A stretch of 64,000 nt of DNA from Parvibaculum sp040390855 (GCA_040390855.1 JAZJXO010000014.1:15718-79717), one strand, 5' to 3'; shown: positions 26,558 to 35,901, counted from the stretch's first letter. Notes: generated from the letters alone by a model not told the origin. Made by a program: numbers and translations.

Positions 26558-26968
26558 TTATTTCTTCAGGATGTCGATAGTCTGCGAATTCATGCGACGT
26601 GCCGACGAGATCATGTTGAGGTTCGCTTCATAGGAGCGCTGCGCCTCGCGCATGTCCATCGCTTCCACAAGACCATCCACATTCGGCATTTTCACATAAC
26701 CGTTCTGGTCCGCCGCCGGATGGCCCGGCATGTATTTGAGTTTGAAATCGGTCTTGTCGAGCATCGGGCTGCCAAGCTGCACCGTGTCGACACCCAATTC
26801 GCGGTCGAGGCGGTCTTCAAATGTCGGCACCTTGCGGCGATAGGGGTCCGCGCCAGGCGTCTTGCCGGTCGAGTCCGCATTGGCGATGTTTTCGGCGATG
26901 ATGCGCATACGGCCGCTCTGAGCCTTGAGGCCCGCTGCCGCCACCATCATTGATTTCATAAGATCCAT
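26558..26968 (-). CDS. flgC: Flagellar proximal rod protein FlgC
   Basis: 136 residues. Rod signature SGRMRIIAENIANADSTG near the N-terminus and the C-terminal VEAMDMREAQRSYEANLNMI helix. ATG 26968 has GGAGGG 8-13 bases upstream; the in-frame GTG nine bases earlier would abut the ribosome site. Follows flgB after 24 bases. Confidence 0.96.
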   Translation of the reverse strand: MDLMKSMMVAAAGLKAQSGRMRIIAENIANADSTGKTPGADPYRRKVPTFEDRLDRELGVDTVQLGSPMLDKTDFKLKYMPGHPAADQNGYVKMPNVDGLVEAMDMREAQRSYEANLNMISSARRMNSQTIDILKK

Positions 26969-26992
26969 AGCGCCCACCCTCCAGAATAAAGT

Positions 26993-27424
26993 TCAGCGGC
27001 CAACCGCGATACGAATGAGGCCCATGCCCTTGGTGTAGAGCGATGTGACCGTCTCGTAGTCCATTTGTGTCTGTGCCACCTTGACCATCTCGTCTTCCAG
27101 CGTCACAGAATTGCCCGTGGGCGATGTTTCGAAGTCACCGGCCTTGATCACCTGACCACCACGCGCCTGCCCCATCACCGAGCTGCCGCTGGCATCGGAG
27201 CCCGCAACGGGCGTGCCGATGTGAGCCACGCTTGTGGCCACGGGTGCGAGGCGGGGACCGCTCGCATCGACCATGGCGCCGAAGTCGAGTTCTTTGAGAT
27301 CGCGGGCGACATAACCCGGCGTATTGGCGTTGGCCACATTCTGCGTCAAAACCTGCTGACGCTCCGTCAGCCAGTGCAGACGCTGCTTCATCATCGAGAA
27401 AATCGGAATATCGCTGATCGCCAT
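26993..27424 (-). CDS. flgB: Flagellar proximal rod protein FlgB
   Basis: 143 residues. N-terminal rod motif QQVLTQNVANANTPGYVARDL at 23-43 and C-terminal DYETVTSLYTKGMGLIRIAVG helix. First gene of the leftward rod/export operon. Its upstream region carries a CtrA-type box at 27544-27559, 120 bases from the start. Confidence 0.96.
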   Translation of the reverse strand: MAISDIPIFSMMKQRLHWLTERQQVLTQNVANANTPGYVARDLKELDFGAMVDASGPRLAPVATSVAHIGTPVAGSDASGSSVMGQARGGQVIKAGDFETSPTGNSVTLEDEMVKVAQTQMDYETVTSLYTKGMGLIRIAVGR

Positions 27425-27543
27425 TGTCGCTGCCCACTCGAAACGACATTTCCGTCCCTTCTGGGCATAGGAAAAACCGGTTCAATCCGTCGAAGTCGGG
27501 CCACACATTCCTTGGCGGCTGAGGGCAGTTTCTCCGGCCAGAG

Positions 27544-27559
27544 TTAATATCCTCCTAAC
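27544..27559. promoter_or_regulatory. CtrA-type box at flgB
   Basis: TTAA-TATCCTC-CTAAC differs by one base from the CtrA consensus TTAA-N7-TTAAC. It lies in the divergent flgB/fliO region on the flgB side. Confidence 0.55.
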
Positions 27560-27625
27560 GGCGGCAAAAACGACCTAGTGCCTCAATTTTTGGGTAACCA
27601 ACAAAGTCGAGCTTTTTTGCGGGCG

Positions 27626-27642
27626 TTAACCCGACATTAAAC
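27626..27642. promoter_or_regulatory. CtrA-type box at fliO
   Basis: TTAA-CCCGACA-TTAA, followed by AC, is an exact TTAA-N7-TTAA arrangement 67 bases before the fliO start, a position suited to overlap a -35 region. Confidence 0.6.
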
Positions 27643-27708
27643 ATGACTGGGCAAATTGTGCCTCGTTGGTGCCCCGTCACGGGACACCCGGTGTATTGGG
27701 CAATGCAC

Positions 27709-28074
27709 ATGGAATTGACTGAGATTTTTCGCTTTGTCGCCTCGCTCGTCTTCATTGTCGGGCTCATCGGCGCCTGCGCATATGGCGCAAAAAAACTTGG
27801 CCTCGCGACCGGCGGACTGACGGCCACCGGCAATCAGAAACGCCTCTCCATCATCGAAGTGAAGGTCGTGGACGCCAAGCACCGCCTCGTCCTGATGCGT
27901 CGCGACAACAAAGAACATCTGGTCCTTCTCGGCGGCGAACAGAACCTGCTCATTGAAGCGGGCATTGACGCGCCGGAAGTCACCGAAGAAGACATCAAGG
28001 CACAAGCAAGCGTGAACACGCCCGTCCTCCAGTTTCAGAAGATTGTGGACTTTATCAAGGAGCGCCGCGCATGA
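27709..28074 (+). CDS. fliO: Flagellar biosynthesis protein FliO
   Basis: 121 residues: one N-terminal membrane helix (FVASLVFIVGLIGACAYGA) and a small cytoplasmic domain with RLSIIEVKVVDAKHRLVLMR, typical of the FliO/FliZ family that helps assemble FliP. ATG 27709 gives good spacing from TTGGG; an in-frame ATG lies six bases earlier. It overlaps fliP by four bases (ATGA). Confidence 0.85.
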   Translation: MELTEIFRFVASLVFIVGLIGACAYGAKKLGLATGGLTATGNQKRLSIIEVKVVDAKHRLVLMRRDNKEHLVLLGGEQNLLIEAGIDAPEVTEEDIKAQASVNTPVLQFQKIVDFIKERRA

Positions 28075-28835
28075 GAAACTTCGGTCAGTCTCTCCTGCGC
28101 AAGCTACCGCTCGTTGCCGGCGTCATGGGCGCCATGCTCGCCTTCGCGATCACCGGCCCTGCCCTTGCCGACACAATCAAGGTTGATCTCGCCGATAATT
28201 TCGGCCTGACCGATCACGTCGTCCAGATCGTCGCGCTCATCACCGTGCTGAGCCTTGCACCGTCGATCTTCATCATGGTGACGTCCTTCGTCCGCATCGT
28301 CGTCGTGCTGTCGCTGCTGCGCACAGCCATCGGCACACAGCAGACGCCGCCCAACTCCGTTATCATCAGCCTTGCGCTCTTTCTGACCGCCTTCGTGATG
28401 ACGCCGACCTTCACAAAAGCCTATGAAGACGGCATCAAACCGCTGATGAACCAGCAAATCGAACTCGCTGAAGCCTTCGACAAAACCATGGTACCCTTCA
28501 AGGGATTCATGCTAACGCAGGTGCGCAAGGAAGACCTCAAGCTCTTCGTCGACCTTTCCGAAACAGCCGAACCCGAAGAAGCCAAAGACCTGCCGCTTCA
28601 GGTCATCGTGCCGGGTTTCATGCTCTCGGAACTGCGCCGCGCCTTCGAAATCGGCTTCCTCGTCTTCCTGCCCTTCATCGTGATCGACATGGTGGTCGCC
28701 TCGGTCCTTATGTCGATGGGCATGATGATGCTGCCGCCGGTGACGATCTCCTTGCCCTTCAAGCTCATCTTCTTTGTGCTGGTGGACGGCTGGACGCTCA
28801 TCGCAGGCAGCCTCGTCCAGAGCTTCGGAACCTGA
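28071..28835 (+). CDS. fliP: Flagellar export gate protein FliP
   Basis: 254 residues with an N-terminal signal peptide (cut near ALA-DTIKVD) and four membrane segments. FliP signatures: SFVRIVVVLSLLRTAIGTQQTPPN at about 77-100 and the LGACL-like PFIVIDMVVASVLMSMGMMMLPP block near 200-222. Core of the FliPQR export channel. Translationally coupled to fliO; terminator follows. Confidence 0.97.
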   Translation: MRNFGQSLLRKLPLVAGVMGAMLAFAITGPALADTIKVDLADNFGLTDHVVQIVALITVLSLAPSIFIMVTSFVRIVVVLSLLRTAIGTQQTPPNSVIISLALFLTAFVMTPTFTKAYEDGIKPLMNQQIELAEAFDKTMVPFKGFMLTQVRKEDLKLFVDLSETAEPEEAKDLPLQVIVPGFMLSELRRAFEIGFLVFLPFIVIDMVVASVLMSMGMMMLPPVTISLPFKLIFFVLVDGWTLIAGSLVQSFGT

Positions 28836-28878
28836 CAAAACGCACCCGTCTATGAACATCCCCCGTCTATGAACAAAC

Positions 28879-28914
28879 AAAGCCACGTCAGCATGATGCG
28901 GACGTGGCTTTTTG
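28879..28914. terminator. Bidirectional terminator after fliP
   Basis: AAAGCCACGTC and GACGTGGCTTT form an 11-bp perfect stem around AGCATGATGCG, followed by TTGTT. It serves fliP (+) and the convergent large TPR gene (-). Just upstream the phrase CCCGTCTATGAACA is repeated twice. Confidence 0.88.
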
Positions 28915-28934
28915 TTATCTCAAAGACGAGTGGA

Positions 28935-31900
28935 TTAGTTGACCGCTGACGCCGCCTTGGCCGCTTCGGCTTCTGTCAGCTTCGCCGGTTGCGCTTGCAT
29001 ACCCAACGCATTGTCGCCGTTGAAGCTGTCCACAAACTTCTCGATCATATTGACGGCTGCAACGCGGCTCGCAAGCTGACGGAAGGCAACGCCAGAGGTC
29101 TCGATCGGATCGCTCACCACAGCAAAAGCACTGGCATCGACCGAAGTAGCCATACGAGCACCGAACTTCTCACGCAAGCGGCCAAGGCCCGTCACGTTGT
29201 CCCCGAGCGAATAGGCAATGGCCGCGCGCATCACTTTGAAGCGCGTGTCATCAGAAAGCGCTACATCGGGCGCAAGACCGGCGCTGCCGGCCTGTGCCAT
29301 CGCCTCGTTGGCCTGCCCTGCGGCGTCCCAGCTCTCGCTCTCCCAATAGATTTCGGCCCGCAGATCATCGGCCTGCGGTCCGTCTATCTCGGTCAGAAGA
29401 TCAAGCGCCAGTTCATATTGCTTGAGCGAGGCCAGAGCGCGCGCCTCGATCATCTGGCGCTTGTCGCGCAGATCGGCGGGCAACTGGTTCTGCATGGTCG
29501 AGCGCAGGATTTGCAACGCATCCTTGGGCTTGTCGTCAAGGAGATAGACCGTCGCCAGACGCGCGGCCACCTGAGCCTTGGCAACGCTGCCATAAAGACG
29601 CTGCTCGACCTGATACCTGAGCAGGACTTCCGCCTGCTCCAGCAAATCTATCGACACGAGACGCTCGGCCAGACTGCGGATCAACTCGTCGCCACGCTGC
29701 CCGATGGGTGTCAGATCCTGAAACTGATAATAGAAGGCAAGCGCCTGAACGGCGGTCAGGTCTTTGGACCCCTGCCCGATGAAATAATCCGCAAAGATTT
29801 CCGGCATCTTCGCGCCCATGGCCTGCGCCTCGTCGCTCAACGGAAAATATTTCGACGCTGCACGCATCGCATCAAGAGCCGCCACGATCTTCCCGGCCTT
29901 CAGGTTTCTCTCCGCCGAGAGCGTCAGAATCCGTCGTTCCAGATCGTCACCGCGCCACATAATGCGTAGACGATCAAGTTTAGCGAGCAAATCCTCGTCC
30001 TTGAGCTTGCCGCGGCTGTTCTGCAAGAGCGCCTTGGCCAGACGCGCCCGCACCATTTGCTCGCGATCACCCAGCGCAATCGCGCGATCATAATAAATCA
30101 GGGCCTCTTCCGGCTTCTTCATCTGCTCAAGCGACTGCCCGCGCAGAAAGAGTGACTGCGCCTGTTCGGCATTGGTGCTGAGCATACCGGGCAAGGCGCC
30201 GAGATGACTGTTCGCGGAGTTGACATCCTTCATCGCAAGCGCAGCAGTGGCCGCCGCCAGATGCATTTTTTCCATCGACGGCGGATCGAGATTGTCGATC
30301 AGCGTACCGGTAAAGTCGAAATCCTTGTTGGCCTTGTCCATCTGACCAAGCTCGGCCAGCGCCATGCCGCGCCAACCGGCCACATAGGGGTCGAGATCAA
30401 GCGAACTCGCAGTGAGGTCCGCCACCGCCTGCGCATCACGATGCGCCATCACCGAGGCCACGCCACGCAGCGCACGGAACGCCGGATCGTTTTCAATCTT
30501 GAAGTCGGCCTTGGACGCGAGCGAAAGCTGCGTCAGTGCTTCCGGCGCAAGCTCGTAGCCCATCAGAAAACGCGCATAGTCCATTCGCGCCGCCGGTTCG
30601 TCCGTCGGTGACGCCATAACAACACGGTTGAGCAAAGTCTGACGGTTCGAAATAAAATCGCCCGTACCACGCCAGGCCGCAAAATCCATGATCGCAGGTG
30701 AGGCGCTGCTTTCCATCCCGTCCGGTGCCCGTGTGCGACCACCATTATCAGCCGACAGCGTCAGACCATTGTGACGCGAAATGATGACCGCGTCGGGAGC
30801 CGCCGCGACATTCACATCATCGGCAATCGCGGCAATCGCCACGCCCTGCGCCGACTTCAGCGCTTCAAACTCGATAAAGCTGCGCGATGCCTGCAAAGCC
30901 TGTGTCGCGCCGCGTGCGGTCGCCACCATCAGTGCTGTGCGCATCTGCGGATCGACAAGTTTGATGATCTTGGTCGCGCCGAGAAGATCAGCCGACACAT
31001 AGCCCTCGCCCGTCGACGACCAGTTACGCGACAAAACAATAGATCGTCCGGTGCTTGCCAGCGAATGAGCAAGCGAGACCCGCCATTCGGTTCCCGCCTC
31101 AACGACACCCACCAGCATATCCGGCTGCGTCATCGGAAAGGCCACTGCGGTCGCGCCTTCGACATTGAAAATCATCGGCTGACCAAAGCCGCGCAGATGC
31201 GCCAGTTCAAGACCGGATAGATCGAGCATGGAGGCGTGGTCGAAGACCACCCACAGCATATCGGAACGCACAAAGACCGCAGCGCCGGTGGGCTGGGTCC
31301 AGGGAAATGTGATCTCGCTGCGGTTCTCGGTTGTATAGCCCGCGAGCTTCAACAACACGGGAGAAGCAACAGGCGGCGGCGCGTCCGTCGCTACGGGAAC
31401 ATTGTCCGGCACTGGTGCTTTGGCAACGGGCTCCGGCTTCTTCGCCTCCGCCGGTGCGGCTTGTGCGACCGGCGCGGGTTCGGACTTCGTCTCTTCATGT
31501 GCCGCAGCCGCCGCATTAGGCAGAATGGATTTCGGCGCATTGCCTCCCGTTGAAGCAGGCTTTTTGGCATTCGCGTGGTCTTCCGGCTTCACAGGCGCAG
31601 GCACATCCTGTTTATCAGGTGCCGCATCCACATGCTGTTCGGCCTTCGCTTCCGCTTCTTCGTCCGCCTTGAACGGCTTGAAGTCGAGAACGACGCCGAG
31701 GTCTTCGCGGAAATCCGACACGACAATGCCGCTGTCCGTCTTGATGAAAATAGAAAGACGGCCTTCACGCTCCGCCGCGCTCAGTGTTTTGATAAAGGGC
31801 GGTGGGTTCACACGGATTTGCGCCAGCGCGACTCTCGCCGTGCGGTCAAACGTGATTGTCGCCGAACCGTCCTGCTGGGCGAGTGAATAAAGAACGGGTT

Positions 31901-32465
31901 GGTTCCAGTCGAACACGAGACGCGTGATGCCGTCGTGCTTCGCCACGCGCACGCTGAGTTCGGGTGTCGGCGCGGAGGGATCGGTGATGCCGCTCTCCTT
32001 CGCCTTCTTGGCCTCCGCTGCCGCCGCCGCTTTGGCTTCGGCGGCCGCAGTCAAACGCGCGACAACATCGCTCGGCAGCGCGGGCGGTGCGCCGGACCAC
32101 GATTGCGGCAGCAGATCAACATAGAGAGAATTTTCGACCTGACGGACATTGAGATAATAGTCGAACTTCAAACCGAGGCGCAGCGTTTTGCCATCACTGT
32201 CCTGACGGGCCAGCGCGACCATGTCGGGCATCTGGCGCAGGAACTGTTCCGTCTCCACATCGAAAGGCTTGTCGAATTTGATAACCAGCACACCTGCTGA
32301 AATCGCCGCCGTATATTTCGGCACCGCTTCCGGCCAGTTGAAAACCATGCGGCCATAGCCTCCCGTTTCAGAAAATGTCGTCGAAACTTTGGTGGCGGCC
32401 TGAGCGGAGATGACGCTGGCAAGGCACAAGACCAAAGCAACACCAGCAGACATCAAAAAACGCAT
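28935..32465 (-). CDS. Large secreted TPR protein at the end of the fliL-fliM-motE operon
   Basis: 1176 residues from MRFLMSAGV, which opens a clear signal peptide (cut after ISAQA). Longer starts at 32519 or above have no better ribosome site, so the start is uncertain. The N-terminal half has three similar beta modules with the pattern F-x-W (VFNWPEA, VFDWNQP, TFPWTQP), each followed by a short strand such as LVIKFDKPF, resembling AMIN-type modules. A Lys/Ala/Pro-rich linker separates the second and third. The C-terminal 550 residues are alpha-helical tetratricopeptide-like repeats (for example EEALIYYDRAIALGDREQ). Probably periplasmic. It follows motE, whose rhizobial homologue is a chaperone of the periplasmic motility protein MotC, so it may be the MotE client here; that is inference. 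Confidence 0.7.
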   Translation of the reverse strand: MRFLMSAGVALVLCLASVISAQAATKVSTTFSETGGYGRMVFNWPEAVPKYTAAISAGVLVIKFDKPFDVETEQFLRQMPDMVALARQDSDGKTLRLGLKFDYYLNVRQVENSLYVDLLPQSWSGAPPALPSDVVARLTAAAEAKAAAAAEAKKAKESGITDPSAPTPELSVRVAKHDGITRLVFDWNQPVLYSLAQQDGSATITFDRTARVALAQIRVNPPPFIKTLSAAEREGRLSIFIKTDSGIVVSDFREDLGVVLDFKPFKADEEAEAKAEQHVDAAPDKQDVPAPVKPEDHANAKKPASTGGNAPKSILPNAAAAAHEETKSEPAPVAQAAPAEAKKPEPVAKAPVPDNVPVATDAPPPVASPVLLKLAGYTTENRSEITFPWTQPTGAAVFVRSDMLWVVFDHASMLDLSGLELAHLRGFGQPMIFNVEGATAVAFPMTQPDMLVGVVEAGTEWRVSLAHSLASTGRSIVLSRNWSSTGEGYVSADLLGATKIIKLVDPQMRTALMVATARGATQALQASRSFIEFEALKSAQGVAIAAIADDVNVAAAPDAVIISRHNGLTLSADNGGRTRAPDGMESSASPAIMDFAAWRGTGDFISNRQTLLNRVVMASPTDEPAARMDYARFLMGYELAPEALTQLSLASKADFKIENDPAFRALRGVASVMAHRDAQAVADLTASSLDLDPYVAGWRGMALAELGQMDKANKDFDFTGTLIDNLDPPSMEKMHLAAATAALAMKDVNSANSHLGALPGMLSTNAEQAQSLFLRGQSLEQMKKPEEALIYYDRAIALGDREQMVRARLAKALLQNSRGKLKDEDLLAKLDRLRIMWRGDDLERRILTLSAERNLKAGKIVAALDAMRAASKYFPLSDEAQAMGAKMPEIFADYFIGQGSKDLTAVQALAFYYQFQDLTPIGQRGDELIRSLAERLVSIDLLEQAEVLLRYQVEQRLYGSVAKAQVAARLATVYLLDDKPKDALQILRSTMQNQLPADLRDKRQMIEARALASLKQYELALDLLTEIDGPQADDLRAEIYWESESWDAAGQANEAMAQAGSAGLAPDVALSDDTRFKVMRAAIAYSLGDNVTGLGRLREKFGARMATSVDASAFAVVSDPIETSGVAFRQLASRVAAVNMIEKFVDSFNGDNALGMQAQPAKLTEAEAAKAASAVN

Positions 32466-32697
32466 GACGGCACCCGGCGCGCTATTCGCGCGCCAACCGC
32501 TGCTATGCCTCCGAGTCATCGTCAAAATCGTTACTCGCCCTAATTCTTCACGTCGGCACAAAGCAATGCCGGTCGGTTCCTGCTGCACTCGCTGGAAATC
32601 TCCGCTCAAGTTTATGTTAACGGGGTTAAGAGAGGTCTAAGGAGCCATCGGTAAATCAGCGGAAAATTGTCAGACGCCGTTAGGCATAGAGCAACCT

Positions 32698-33492
32698 TCA
32701 GCTCTGCTGGCCGTCCGGCTTCACCACGACAGCCGCCGCAGGCTTCGGTGCTGCGCCTTTGTCGGCTTTCTCCGCCTTCGGATCAGGCATATCGGGCAAA
32801 CGGTCGCCCGTCGCCAGTTCCACAGTGAGGTCTTGTGCCGCAACGGGATCCATCGCCGACAGCACGGCAGAAAGTTTGCGCGGGCTCATGCGTTTGGTGA
32901 CATCGACCAGCACGCCCATGTCGAGACGCTCGAAAATGCGCGCCGCATCCTTGGGCTTCATGGTCTCGTACATCTGCACGACGCCTTTCAGGCGTTCTTC
33001 ATTGGCCGCATCGCTTGCTGCGATCTGACCGTTGATCTTGGTTTCAAGGGCCTTCAGTTCGGCAATACGTGCCTCAACGCGCTTTTCGGCGGCATTCAAG
33101 AGCTGCTCGCGCGTTTCAACGTCTTTGGCCTGTTTTTCAATGGCTTCACGACGTTCCGTGAGACTGCCAAGTACCGCAATTTCAGCGTCGCTCATCTGGC
33201 TCGGCGCATGAAGCTGTTTACTCTGCGCCTCAAGTGCCGACTCCAGTTCGGCATTGTCCATTGCCTTTTCAGGCCGGTTACTTGCTTTCTCGTGCTTGCC
33301 GCCTTCAGCCTTCGCTTCACCTTCAGCAGCAGGAGCCGCCTCGGATGCAGCAGGTTCTGCCGCCGCCTGCGCTTCGGCATGGCCGATCACCGACACATCG
33401 CTCAAAGCGCCGATCATATGCACGACATTGAGGCCGAGCAGCATGGCAGCCACCAGCATCACAGTCGGCAAAAGGCGAAGGCGCTCAAGCAT
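32698..33492 (-). CDS. motE: MotE-like motility chaperone
   Basis: 264 residues. N-terminal membrane or signal segment (MLVAAMLLGLNVVHMIGAL), an Ala/Glu-rich linker, a coiled coil at about 110-175 (REAIEKQAKDVETREQLL), then an MgtE-N-like module with QMYETMKPKDAARIFERL and MSPRKLSAVLSAMDP, the pattern shared by MotE and FliG/MgtE-N relatives. In Sinorhizobium MotE is a periplasmic chaperone of MotC. It lies between the DUF6468 gene and the large TPR gene. Confidence 0.8.
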   Translation of the reverse strand: MLERLRLLPTVMLVAAMLLGLNVVHMIGALSDVSVIGHAEAQAAAEPAASEAAPAAEGEAKAEGGKHEKASNRPEKAMDNAELESALEAQSKQLHAPSQMSDAEIAVLGSLTERREAIEKQAKDVETREQLLNAAEKRVEARIAELKALETKINGQIAASDAANEERLKGVVQMYETMKPKDAARIFERLDMGVLVDVTKRMSPRKLSAVLSAMDPVAAQDLTVELATGDRLPDMPDPKAEKADKGAAPKPAAAVVVKPDGQQS

Positions 33493-33517
33493 GGGACAGG
33501 CCTTGTCGGTTCGGCGC

Positions 33518-33979
33518 TTAACGGGCGCGTTTCAAAAGATCGAGCAGCGGATTCGGCTCGGCATTAGAACGTGACGTGGCGACAGGCCGCGATTGAACGA
33601 TACGCGGCTGCATCTGAGGTTGCGGTTGTGGTTGCGGCATGGACGGCGCAACGGAACGGCGCGTTTCAATACCACCGAGACGATTGGCAATGTCGTTGCC
33701 CGCCTGAACCATGAAAGACAATTCGTCAGCGAGCACCGTGCCGCGCTTGACCTGTTCGCTGAGTGCAGCACCCGTTGCATCGCTCGCCTGACGCAAATGC
33801 GCAATGGCACTCAAGGCTTGCGTCGTGGCACCCGACAAATCCCGAATGAGATCGCGCAGACCGTCCTGCCCCTCACGCATGGCGCGCAGGCGACGATCAA
33901 TGGTGGCGCAATAGCCGATTGTGGCAATAAGCAACAGACTCACAATGATTTCGAGCATTGAACCCAGAGACAAATCCAT
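33518..33979 (-). CDS. DUF6468-like flagellar-locus protein
   Basis: 153 residues: one N-terminal membrane helix (LEIIVSLLLIATIGYCATI), a helical coiled-coil-like middle (residues 30-100), and a Pro/Gln-rich stretch (PQPQPQPQMQP) before a short conserved end (NPLLDLLKRAR). The start overlaps the fliM stop (TGATG), so it is translationally coupled to fliM. A protein of this layout sits between fliM and motE in many alphaproteobacteria; its role is unknown. Confidence 0.7.
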   Translation of the reverse strand: MDLSLGSMLEIIVSLLLIATIGYCATIDRRLRAMREGQDGLRDLIRDLSGATTQALSAIAHLRQASDATGAALSEQVKRGTVLADELSFMVQAGNDIANRLGGIETRRSVAPSMPQPQPQPQMQPRIVQSRPVATSRSNAEPNPLLDLLKRAR

Positions 33980-35094
33980 CAACGCTCTCCCGTCGATTTA
34001 GCTTCATTGCTATCCGGCACAGTGCTCGGTCGGCTCTTGACTTTGATACCGTCTTCGATGCGCACGGCCACATTATTGCTCATACGACCGATTCGGCCAT
34101 GCGCAAGCGGAATACCGCCACAGCGCATTTCGACAAGCGCATCGGGACCGTTATTCAGCATCAGGGTCTGACCAACCTTGAAATCCATGACTTCGCGCAG
34201 CGTGATCTTCTGTTCGTCGAGCACAGCATCTATGGCCACTTTCGTTGACCACAATTCGGTTGCCAGATGGCTTTCCCAGATCGAGTCACGGCCGAATTTT
34301 TCGCCCATGAACATCTGCAACAGAAGCTCGCGGATGGGTTCGAGCGTCGCATAGGGCAACAACATCTCGATGCGACCGCCGCGGTCTTCCATGTCGATAC
34401 GCAGCTTGACAAGGATCGCGGCATTGGCAGGACGCGCAATCGCGGCAAAACGCGGATTGGTTTCGATACGGTCAAGCTCCAGCGTCACAGGCGACAGCGG
34501 CTCGAACGCGGCTTTGGCGTCCTGCAGCACGACTTCGATCATGCGCTGGACAAGGTTGAGTTCGATGGTTGTGTAGGGACGGCCTTCAATGCGCATGGCC
34601 GCCGTGCCGCGACGACCGCCGAGAAGCACGTCAACGATCGAATAGATAAGGTTCGAGTCGACGGTGAACATGCCATAATTGTCCCATTCCTTCGCACGGA
34701 ACACGGCAAGAACGGCAGGCAGCGGAATGGAGTTGAGGTAGTCGCCGAAGCGGATCGACGAGATATTGTCGAGGCTGACTTCGACATTGTCGGATGTGAA
34801 GTTACGCAGAGACGTTGTCATCAGACGCACAAGACGGTCGAAAACAATTTCGAGCATGGGCAGACGTTCATACGAAATGAGCGCCGAATTGATAATCGCG
34901 CCGATACCCGTGCGCTCGCCGACCTGCTCCTCTTCGACTTCAAATCCGAGCAGACTGTCGATTTCGTCCTGATTGAGCACGCGTTCGGGCGACGGACGAT
35001 AGACGCGTTCTGCCGGCGCGTCATCTTCCTCGGCATCCATCGCAGCCATAGCGGCCGCCATTTCGTCCTGATCAATTTCGTCCACTGTCGCCAT
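33979..35094 (-). CDS. fliM: Flagellar motor switch protein FliM
   Basis: 371 residues. The N-terminal LNQDEIDSLLGF motif binds phospho-CheY; middle CheC-like domain with the GERTGIGAIINSALISYERLPML region near 55-77; C-terminal SpoA domain (VGQTLMLNNGPDALVEMRCGGIPLAHGRIG). Forms the C ring with FliG and FliN, which are not in this window. Start ATG 35094 is chosen; an in-frame GTG lies 12 bases upstream. Confidence 0.96.
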   Translation of the reverse strand: MATVDEIDQDEMAAAMAAMDAEEDDAPAERVYRPSPERVLNQDEIDSLLGFEVEEEQVGERTGIGAIINSALISYERLPMLEIVFDRLVRLMTTSLRNFTSDNVEVSLDNISSIRFGDYLNSIPLPAVLAVFRAKEWDNYGMFTVDSNLIYSIVDVLLGGRRGTAAMRIEGRPYTTIELNLVQRMIEVVLQDAKAAFEPLSPVTLELDRIETNPRFAAIARPANAAILVKLRIDMEDRGGRIEMLLPYATLEPIRELLLQMFMGEKFGRDSIWESHLATELWSTKVAIDAVLDEQKITLREVMDFKVGQTLMLNNGPDALVEMRCGGIPLAHGRIGRMSNNVAVRIEDGIKVKSRPSTVPDSNEAKSTGER

Positions 35095-35158
35095 GACGCT
35101 TGCCACGCTGTTCTAAAACTGGCCCGAAGGCCATAAATCCAAAATCAAAAGTCCGCAA

Positions 35159-35656
35159 TTACTGAACAATCACTTCACGGAAGAGAATGTCCTTCACCAG
35201 AGGCGGTTGAACCGCCAGATTGATACGGCGCAAAAGCTCTTCCTTCACACGCAACATGTCGGCCGAGCCCTGCAGGTCTTCGGGTCGCAGTTCACGCAGG
35301 AAAATCTGAAAGGCATCAAGCACGCGCGGCAATTCCGCATCGAGCCGTTTGGCGGCATCGGCGTCATTGATCTGCAACGTCACTTTCATCTTGAGAAAAT
35401 GCTGGGGCGCTTCGCCACTGAGATTGACCAGAAATTCCGGCAACTCATAAAAGACCGGCATCGCGACTGCGGGCTTCTCTTCATGCTTCTCATCGCCGCC
35501 GAGAAGGCCCGACATATAAACGCCGACGCCCGCACCGATCAGCACGACCAGCGGCAGCACGATATAAAGAATGAGAACCTTCCCGCTCAGCTTCCGCTTT
35601 GCCGGTGCGCCCTCGCCGTCCGCATTGTCAATATCGTCTGTATCTGTCGAAGACAT
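35159..35656 (-). CDS. fliL: Flagellar basal body-associated protein FliL
   Basis: 165 residues: acidic N-terminus, one membrane helix (KVLILYIVLPLVVLIGAGVGVYM at about 26-48) and a periplasmic stomatin-like FliL domain ending KDILFREVIVQ. Supports stator function. First gene of the fliL-fliM-DUF6468-motE-TPR run, with a good -24/-12 promoter 40 bases upstream. Confidence 0.95.
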   Translation of the reverse strand: MSSTDTDDIDNADGEGAPAKRKLSGKVLILYIVLPLVVLIGAGVGVYMSGLLGGDEKHEEKPAVAMPVFYELPEFLVNLSGEAPQHFLKMKVTLQINDADAAKRLDAELPRVLDAFQIFLRELRPEDLQGSADMLRVKEELLRRINLAVQPPLVKDILFREVIVQ

Positions 35657-35697
35657 GTGCCGTGCCCGCTTTGCCCGCTAACCTCCATCGCCTTCTG

Positions 35698-35712
35698 GCA
35701 AAGTGTCAGCCA
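35698..35712 (-). promoter_or_regulatory. Sigma-54 promoter of fliL
   Basis: On the minus strand TGGCTG-ACACT-TTGC matches the -24/-12 consensus TGGCAC-N5-TTGC with GG and GC ten bases apart. The predicted start point leaves about a 30-base leader before fliL. Confidence 0.7.
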
Positions 35713-35901
35713 CCTGTTTCGCGCTCACCATCAATGTCTTGAGGTGCCCTTAGCGCCTCTGGATATTTACTGATTTTAGTTAATGAAGCGTTGCTCGGAG
35801 GGCAGATAAGCGGCAATTCTTGCCCGGTAAAGCCTGCCACGGGACGCGGGGGCGCTGGCCACAAAACCATCTAAACCATTGAATTTATAGACCCTTGCGG
35901 T

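Noticed and set aside
27525..27540. Sigma-54 promoter for flgB (minus-strand TGGCCGGAGAAACTGC)
   Set aside because: GG and GC are 11 bases apart instead of 10; sigma-54 spacing is strict.
32617..32629. TTAA-CGGGG-TTAA upstream of the large TPR gene as a CtrA box
   Set aside because: The spacing is five, not seven, so it does not fit the CtrA consensus.
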